Shown: piece after piece, positions 62,061 to 64,000 of the stretch
Position numbering within the stretch: position 1 is the first letter of the stretch
Layout of the letters: each line of letters starts with the position of its first letter
Assembly (NCBI GenBank): GCA_964606665.1
Contig: CAZSHS010000011.1
Coordinates: 33,099 to 97,098, forward strand
Source: Aved-18 sp964606665
GTDB lineage: Bacteria; Cyanobacteriota; Vampirovibrionia; Obscuribacterales; Obscuribacteraceae
Direction of reading: 5' to 3'
Length of the DNA: 64,000 nt
Notes under the pieces: model-generated
Database searches by the model: none
The model's input: only the letters and a program-made list of their open reading frames with translations
What the model was told of the DNA's origin: nothing
Translations under genes and position numbers: made by a program

Positions 62061-63158
62061 TTATACTCGCGCGATGATCGAAAGTGTTCCTCCACCCTGA
62101 GGTCCGTGGTGTTCGGAGCGGGTGCTTACATAAACAGCAGTATCGCCTGTAATGGCAGCCAAAACAGAGGATAAGACACAGCGCGAATAACGTGTATCGC
62201 TTATATCGTCGTCTTGCAGCATGGTATGACGCTTGCCTCGGACCATTCCTCTTGGATCGGCCTCTGACTTGGCGTAAACCCCAATTAGTTTAGATGAGTC
62301 TTCTACTTTTAGATGACCGTTTGAAAGTTCAAAACCCAGTCCCAGAAGCACTTTTTGCATAGAATCTATGTCGAGCATGTCATTTAAAATAGAGCTATTG
62401 ATTTTTAAATCACCGCCCCAGTAGGAGCTATTTCCAAGCACCATAATCTCGGTACGCTTGAGCCCTGGCTTGGCAGAACATGATGCAATAGACGAGTACT
62501 TATCGAAATCAACACAAACTGAATCGTCAGACAAAGATGCAATATCAATTTCACCTGTAGCAACTGCAGCACCTAGTGCTGAGGCACCACGAGAATAGAC
62601 CATGTCAGATCGCATGGGCTTATTCGCCCTGCGCGCTTGCTCGCCTTCTTCAAATGTAAAACTTGGAATTGCCCCCTTCATCTGAACGAGATGGACATCT
62701 TTTAGCGAGTCTATTTGTAATTGATCGACAATTTCTTTTATTACCCGAGCAGTTTCTTCAATCTGAGGCATGCGCCCAATTTCTTCAGGTTTGAATTCAC
62801 GAGTAAAGCCGATGCCCAGTGCCAGTCGTTTTTCAACGCCAGGAATATTATTACTCGTACCATTTTTGGTATAAACAACAATGTGCGGGCTCACAATTCC
62901 TTCGCAGCCGCCTGAGAGTGAAAAAATAATTTTGTCAGTTACTTCAGCTCTGCTAATCCTGAGCATAGAGCTGAAATAGTCTTCAAAAGCCAACATCGCA
63001 AGATCACGGGTAAAATCGTTGCGACCGCCGTTGCCTTCAGTTTTGCCGATGATACAAATAACTTCGGCTGGATTTATTTTGCCTGAATCGACAAGCTCAA
63101 TCAGCCCGCTTAGGTCAGACGGGCTTTTGGTCAGTATTTTGAATGCTTTTATTTCCAT
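62061..63158 (-). CDS. ring-opening amidohydrolase (cyanuric acid hydrolase/barbiturase family)
   Basis: 365 residues, the size of AtzD/TrzD and barbiturase. Family marks in each of its three repeats: IIGKTEGNGGRNDFTR and SLSGGCEGIVSPH; VQMKGAIPSF and SSIASCSAK; and LSSVLAAITGDTAVYVS with the closing EHHGPQGGG. The enzyme opens N-containing rings (cyanuric acid to carboxybiuret, or barbiturate to ureidomalonate) with Ser/Lys residues. Which ring is used here cannot be told from sequence alone. The neighbours, an AllA-like lyase just upstream (3 bp) and a ThDP enzyme just downstream (15 bp), suggest a ureido or related product is processed further. Confidence 0.88.
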   Translation of the reverse strand: MEIKAFKILTKSPSDLSGLIELVDSGKINPAEVICIIGKTEGNGGRNDFTRDLAMLAFEDYFSSMLRISRAEVTDKIIFSLSGGCEGIVSPHIVVYTKNGTSNNIPGVEKRLALGIGFTREFKPEEIGRMPQIEETARVIKEIVDQLQIDSLKDVHLVQMKGAIPSFTFEEGEQARRANKPMRSDMVYSRGASALGAAVATGEIDIASLSDDSVCVDFDKYSSIASCSAKPGLKRTEIMVLGNSSYWGGDLKINSSILNDMLDIDSMQKVLLGLGFELSNGHLKVEDSSKLIGVYAKSEADPRGMVRGKRHTMLQDDDISDTRYSRCVLSSVLAAITGDTAVYVSTRSEHHGPQGGGTLSIIARV

Positions 63159-63161
63159 CGC

Positions 63162-63722
63162 CTAAACAGGTGAAAGCAATACCGTGCCGGTGTGTTTCTG
63201 GATATCTATTTTGTAGACATCGCCATGATTCATTTCTTTGGGCTCGCCCATGCTTGCTAAAGCTTCGACTACTTCTGGCGAATTGGCAGTCATAACAGTG
63301 ACTGGATTGCCCACGCTGAGCGGAAAATCGTGCCAGGTACCTTTGTGGAGCATAATGCCGTGTCCGGCAGGAAAAACAAAACATTTAGCAGTGTCTAAGT
63401 TTGGAAGTTTTTTGTCTTCGTCATGATTAGGTTTGCACAAAATCATGGCAAACGGCTCACTACCTAGCCCGACGAATAACTGGGTCATATTCATGTGACG
63501 TTCAAGCCAGGTCACTTCTGGTGCACGCTTGCTAATGCGAGCAGTGCGAATAACGGCAGAACCTGTGCATTCAAAAGGAAGATTCATACCTTCTTGAACT
63601 GAGCCTTTATAAAAGGGGATGGTCAGCCCGGCGTTTGGAACTTCTTCAGAAATGAACAAACCGTACTCGGCTGTGTTTTCGCGAGTGGCTTCTACTTTCG
63701 GTACTTTGATGGTGGTGACCAT
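63162..63722 (-). CDS. ureidoglycolate lyase (AllA)-family protein
   Basis: 186 residues from ATG 63722, which has GGGAG nine bases before it. The AllA cupin-like family signature is seen in RHMNMTQLFVGLGSEPFAMI, with FPAGHGIMLHKGTWHDFPL after it, including the His residues expected near the active site. AllA splits ureidoglycolate into glyoxylate and urea in purine catabolism. Here the next gene is a ring-opening amidohydrolase rather than allantoin genes. A substrate such as ureidomalonate or another ureido acid is therefore possible, which is an inference. Confidence 0.8.
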   Translation of the reverse strand: MVTTIKVPKVEATRENTAEYGLFISEEVPNAGLTIPFYKGSVQEGMNLPFECTGSAVIRTARISKRAPEVTWLERHMNMTQLFVGLGSEPFAMILCKPNHDEDKKLPNLDTAKCFVFPAGHGIMLHKGTWHDFPLSVGNPVTVMTANSPEVVEALASMGEPKEMNHGDVYKIDIQKHTGTVLLSPV

Positions 63723-64000
63723 TTTTGCGACTCCCAAACGACAACTATATCCAGGACATACATCCAGATAAATTATTGTCTCACTAAGTAAGTTCTTTTG
63801 ATCGTGCCTATTGCCTGACAAATAAGTATCGAGCTTTTCAAGAGAGACTAATGGCGATGAGCCCGCACTCGCTTGGCAAGCCCATTTTACCCTCGTTCAG
63901 AACTAAAGTGGATCACTTGCCTACTCGAAATCTGGTGCGAGCCCAACACGAGAGAGCATGTCAGTAAAGGAGTTTGCTATCAAACACATATTCTCAAACT

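Noticed and set aside
63851..63967. Short plus-strand frame of 38 codons near the right edge
   Set aside because: No ribosome site, no similarity and chance length.
63921..64000. Minus-strand open stretch of about 25 codons entering from the right edge and ending at 63923
   Set aside because: Too short and without a recognisable motif; it could be the end of a neighbouring gene but cannot be supported here.
1..64000. CRISPR arrays, rRNA genes and intact insertion sequences
   Set aside because: No regularly spaced direct repeats, rRNA signature or complete transposase with inverted repeats was seen.

Overview
The window reads as a chromosomal scaffold piece from a Gram-negative-type bacterium of moderate-to-low GC content, most likely a non-photosynthetic relative of Cyanobacteria (Melainabacteria/Vampirovibrionia, Obscuribacter-like). 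This is an inference from content. There are LPS genes (waaA, lpxK) and a secretin, so an outer membrane is expected. There is a cyanobacteria-like group 2 sigma factor, a single-RRM RNA-binding protein, a BtpA-family protein, a cyanobacteria-like metallothionein motif, several Ser/Thr kinases and a caspase-like protease, but no photosynthesis gene. A run of ten Ns at 429-438 shows it comes from a scaffolded draft assembly.

Layout. 1-2545: partial SulP permease and an OmpR-type two-component system on the minus strand. 2611-6804: ferrochelatase, photolyase and an ABC-2 exporter pair. 6928-14493: a transposase-derived DNA-binding-like protein, a GNAT enzyme, a K+-independent proton-pumping pyrophosphatase, a cell-wall amidase and glutamate racemase. 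14534-20743: Ser/Thr kinase, hemW, a secreted TPR protein and a secretin. 20762-22899: sigma factor, an acidic metallothionein-like protein and a secreted protein. 22899-29563: the conserved translation block rpsB-tsf-pyrH-frr, running on to glmS and an MFS transporter. 29982-37272: HNH protein, priA, waaA-lpxK, a Trp/Gly-rich secreted protein and a CDP-alcohol transferase. 37277-43502: gyrB, ribF-recF and a second membrane Ser/Thr kinase. 43503-44426: a long non-coding region with two diverged tandem copies of a ~400-bp unit. 44427-50851: DHH phosphoesterase, RRM protein, then two divergent catabolic-looking operons (cyclase/AAC(3)-like/BtpA to the left; RidA-type deaminase, muconic-semialdehyde-type dehydrogenase and an unknown to the right). 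50868-57943: VapBC, saccharopine-dehydrogenase-like enzyme, divergent SDR, secreted caspase-like protease, M20 peptidase and TPR protein. 58110-63722: two TadE-like pseudopilins, a secreted heavy-metal-associated (HMA) protein, and an operon of AllA-like lyase, cyanuric-acid/barbiturate-type ring-opening hydrolase and a hydrolase-ThDP-enzyme fusion.

The most striking unexplained signals are: (1) a 12-bp palindrome ACCGWTAWCGGT found nine times exactly and at least four more times with one mismatch, in both coding and intergenic DNA, in two different reading frames, and twice forming the core of a terminator; (2) the tandem non-coding unit at 43.5-44.2 kb with a 38-nt block identical in both copies; (3) a protein that keeps the two ends of an IS1595/ISXO2-type transposase but has a winged-helix-like segment in place of the catalytic core; (4) a metallothionein-like cysteine cluster fused to an acidic extension; (5) the nitrogen-ring/aminomuconate-type enzymes spread over 47-64 kb, which may form an undescribed catabolic route. 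All functional calls come from reading motifs by eye; no database search was run.
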